64,000 nucleotides of DNA from Nosema muscidifuracis (lineage: Eukaryota; Microsporidia; Nosematidae), in NCBI GenBank assembly GCA_028335825.1, contig JAIOKI010000019.1, positions 1 to 64,000 of the forward strand, given 5' to 3'. The translations under genes and the position numbers were made by a program. Position 1 is the stretch's first letter, and every line of letters starts with the position of its first letter. Positions 61,131-64,000 of the stretch are shown here, in pieces. The notes under the pieces were generated by a model. That model worked only from the letters and a program-made list of their open reading frames with translations, had not been told where the DNA came from and ran no database searches.

Positions 61131-64000
61131 ATTAATTTAGAAAAAGGTTAAAAAATGAAAACAAGAAAAAATAAAATGTTCTAGTAAATACTAATTATTT
61201 TAAGAGGGAATCAATAGTCAATAATAACAAGTAAAAATCTTTATTCGTGCACACTCTCCTATAACAGAATTTTTCGTGTGGTCATCTCACAAGGGCTACA
61301 GAAAAAGTCTAAACAAAAATCAAATCTTAAAAATTTAGGAAGAGAAGATTTGATAAATATCTGTTTATTTATATGTTCTACATATAGTGAAAATATTATC
61401 AATCAATGACTTTAAGATATAGTTTTTAATTTTTATTGAACGATGAACAGTTACATTTCACATTATATTTTTATTCAGATTCAATTTTAGTTATTTAATC
61501 AAATCTTAGTATGATAATTTTCTAAAAAGAATGTGAATGATGTGGGGAAGTAAAGGATATGAAGAAAATGGCAAATTTTTAAATTCGAAAATTAATAGAA
61601 CTTCAATAAAGCTGTATTAAAAATGATCATGCTACCGAAAATCTCAGGTATAAACTAAAAAAATTTTACTATTAATGTGTTCCAATTAAAAACTACTTAT
61701 AAAATTAAAAAAAAATTGATGAATAAACACATTTGTAGAGATGGGCTTGATACGTTATTAAAAACGAAATTTCATAGAATTACAATTTTTGTGATTAACA
61801 AAGTGATGAATTATGTGATAGTAAAGATAGTCACGGGGTTTCGAAAGACTTTGATTGTTAACTAGGTATAAATTAGATAACATAAATATACTATGGACAA
61901 ATTTAATGCACTTACAAGAAGTCGTTATATAATTATAGTAAAACGATGGCATTGTGGAAAATTAGCAATATACTTATTTTGGCACTCTCAATTTTGATTT
62001 AGAATGAAAATAATCTTGGAATTAAATAATGTGAAAGTAAAGGCAAAATTATTTTTTTTAACTTATTCAATAATTAAACTTCAGTATCATTGTCGTAGAA
62101 GAATATCAATCGATGCGACTCTTAGTAATAAATAGTTTCGCTTGTATCAAAAAGCCATAAATAAATGATAACTTTATGTATTATGATTTGGACATTGAAT
62201 ATAAATAAGAAACTTATCAACAGCATGAAACCAATTTCCTAATAATAATAGAGCGTTTACATTTTACAATTATTTTTCAAATATTGTAGATATTAGCCAA
62301 TTATGCTTGGATTTTTGGGCTCATACGACCAAAAAATCTTTATAAAAAACATTGAAGAAAATATCTTCAAAATATCAGGCCTTAAATAAAATTAAGGAAA
62401 TATTTTTTCGTTAATTGATAATCAAAAGAAAACATTTTTTTGATTCGAATCTGTCAAAAAAATGAGCCAGTAATGAATATAATATTACTTCCAAAATATC
62501 TAATGTAATGAGTCATTTAACAGTTCACTTTAATTAAGTAGTATGTAATAAATTAATCTACGAATAGACTTATATTCCCAGTAAATCAGCTATGGCTTGA
62601 TAAAACAATTTTATTAACCGAAAAAAGAATATATATGGCTACTAAGAGAAATATTAAAAGTGATTTAAATTACTCGTCATAAGATCTTGAACAGGAGACT
62701 GGTCGGGCTACAGAAGCTGATGGTAAAATATATAAAAACAATGTAAATTTACGTTAAAATGTGTAGAAAAAATATGGTCCCTAAAAACACCATTTTTAAA
62801 AAATTGTCAATTATAGATATATTACTTATTATTAAATGATGGTCTTAATACAAAAAAAACAGTAATTTGAGAGTTACAAATTTTCTCAGAGATGTGTAGG
62901 ATATATTCTAAAAAAGTAATATTTAGCATTGAAAAAAATATATGTACTTAAGATAATAGTATAACTTGACGAAAATAAATCCGGAAAACTCAAATGCAAC
63001 AGAGGTATAGACTAAAGAAAGTTTGGGTCCGGAATGGTAGAAAGAACACTTGATAGAAGGATAATAATGGTTTCTGTGAATTACATAAAAAAGATTATAG
63101 AGCTGCTGTAAAGGCACATTCATAAGAATCTATCATTCATCGCGATTTTTATAATATATTCAAGTTCGCGTGATCTATTTTTTGCACATTGTAAATCATT
63201 CCTTAGAATTTGTAAATTATATTAATTTGTTCCATACAAATCTTATTGAGAGTAATTGGTAGAGAGTAAATTAAAAAACACCTGCTATGCATAAAACTTG
63301 AGAAAATATAAATTTCTTTTTGGTAATGAGAATTTTACAAGAAAATTTATTAACTAATATATCAAAAATGATTTTTATGGAAATTATTCTTTTTATTTTC
63401 CTTTTTAATGCTAAAGATCGTCAAGTAGCCCTTTGGCCAAGCTACTTTATTGAAAAAAAATTATTTTCATATTTCTTTGAAGTTCCCATAAAACTTAAAA
63501 TTAAAAACTAAAATAGTTTTCAGATTTGATATGCTAATAATTGATTCATTCCGTTAATTTTGTCATTCATACTTGGTTATCACATCATTCTTTAGTCGGT
63601 TCCCCTACATTTTTGCCTATTAGTAATGATACTTATATAGAGACATCATTGACATAAAGTCTATAAGTTATTAACCGTGAACAAATCACCCTAACAATTT
63701 TGTTATGAACTATCACATTTGTTATGTCAATTAAATGACGTATTGAAATTGTGCAATGACAACAAGATAACATAATTAAAATTCAAAAACAAAAACTTCG
63801 CCTCATAATTTTTGAGATTAGCATCTTTTAATCATCATTAATTTTAACATTTTTAATATATGATAAAATTTATACGTAAATCATAACACGGGTAAAATAA
63901 TAATTACAATTATAGAGATAAGCTTATATAAATTATATCAAAATTGGATAAATTGACCACAAAGAATCTTGAAATAGAATTAACGAGAAAAGAGAATAAT
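61131..64000. other. Gene-free right end with a possible N-terminal gene stub
   Basis: No intact gene. At 62635 an ATG opens MATKRNIKSDLNYSS, a stop, then in the same frame DLEQETGRATEADGKIYKN (to 62757). It looks like the eroded start of another element ORF. No telomeric repeat is reached. The rest is AT-rich and unassigned. Confidence 0.4.

Noticed and set aside
1-64000. tRNA genes, CRISPR arrays and telomeric repeats
   Set aside because: I scanned by eye for T-loop motifs, regularly spaced unique-spacer repeats and TTAGG-type arrays and found none I could support; a covariance-model search could still find divergent tRNAs.

Overview
The window reads as microsporidian nuclear DNA from the Nosema/Vairimorpha clade. 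It is extremely AT-rich. Genes are intronless and short. Most start codons sit a few bases after a CCC motif, the known microsporidian start-site signal. The SSU rRNA is only about 1.24 kb, and there is one spacer between SSU and LSU, so 5.8S is fused to LSU. I do not assign a species.

1-41.8 kb, gene-bearing part. Nuclear and chromatin genes: an E(z)-like SET methyltransferase, kleisin RAD21, HPC2/ubinuclein, CDC20, SAC3, DNA polymerase kappa and the PP1 inhibitor YPI1. Ribosome and RNA genes: eL32, eS10, uL13, RPF2, a two-RRM protein, TRM82-like, BCP1-like and RPC19. Metabolic genes: gamma-glutamyltranspeptidase, acyltransferase, acetyl-CoA synthetase, dUTPase, glycerol-3-phosphate dehydrogenase and phosphomannomutase. 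An eIF2alpha-kinase-like gene is split by a frameshift. Two secreted proteins form a diverged paralogous pair; both lack the CCC signal and share a palindrome upstream instead. Almost every spacer carries its own AT-rich tandem repeat.

29.8-35.9 kb, RNA-gene cluster without recognised proteins. A 5S rRNA gene lies between two near-identical copies of a roughly 310-nt, strongly structured non-coding RNA that I cannot identify. The RNA closes with an 11-bp terminal helix and has several internal hairpins. Differences between copies fall mainly in one hairpin and preserve pairing. An isolated perfect 18-bp stem-loop lies near 32.7 kb. The RNA and its duplication are the best candidates for something undescribed.

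41.8-52.6 kb, rDNA and LINEs on the minus strand. The order is SSU-ITS-LSU. At the LSU 3' end a 5'-truncated LINE copy is joined head-to-tail to a second, almost complete copy of the same AP-endonuclease LINE, which ends about 100 bp from the phosphomannomutase gene.

52.6-64 kb, no intact gene. Base composition flips strand at about 57.3 kb. From about 58.8 to 61.1 kb there is a decayed reverse-transcriptase LINE of another family, with a second relic of that family at 18.45-19.2 kb. This end looks like a subtelomeric or heterochromatic graveyard next to rDNA.
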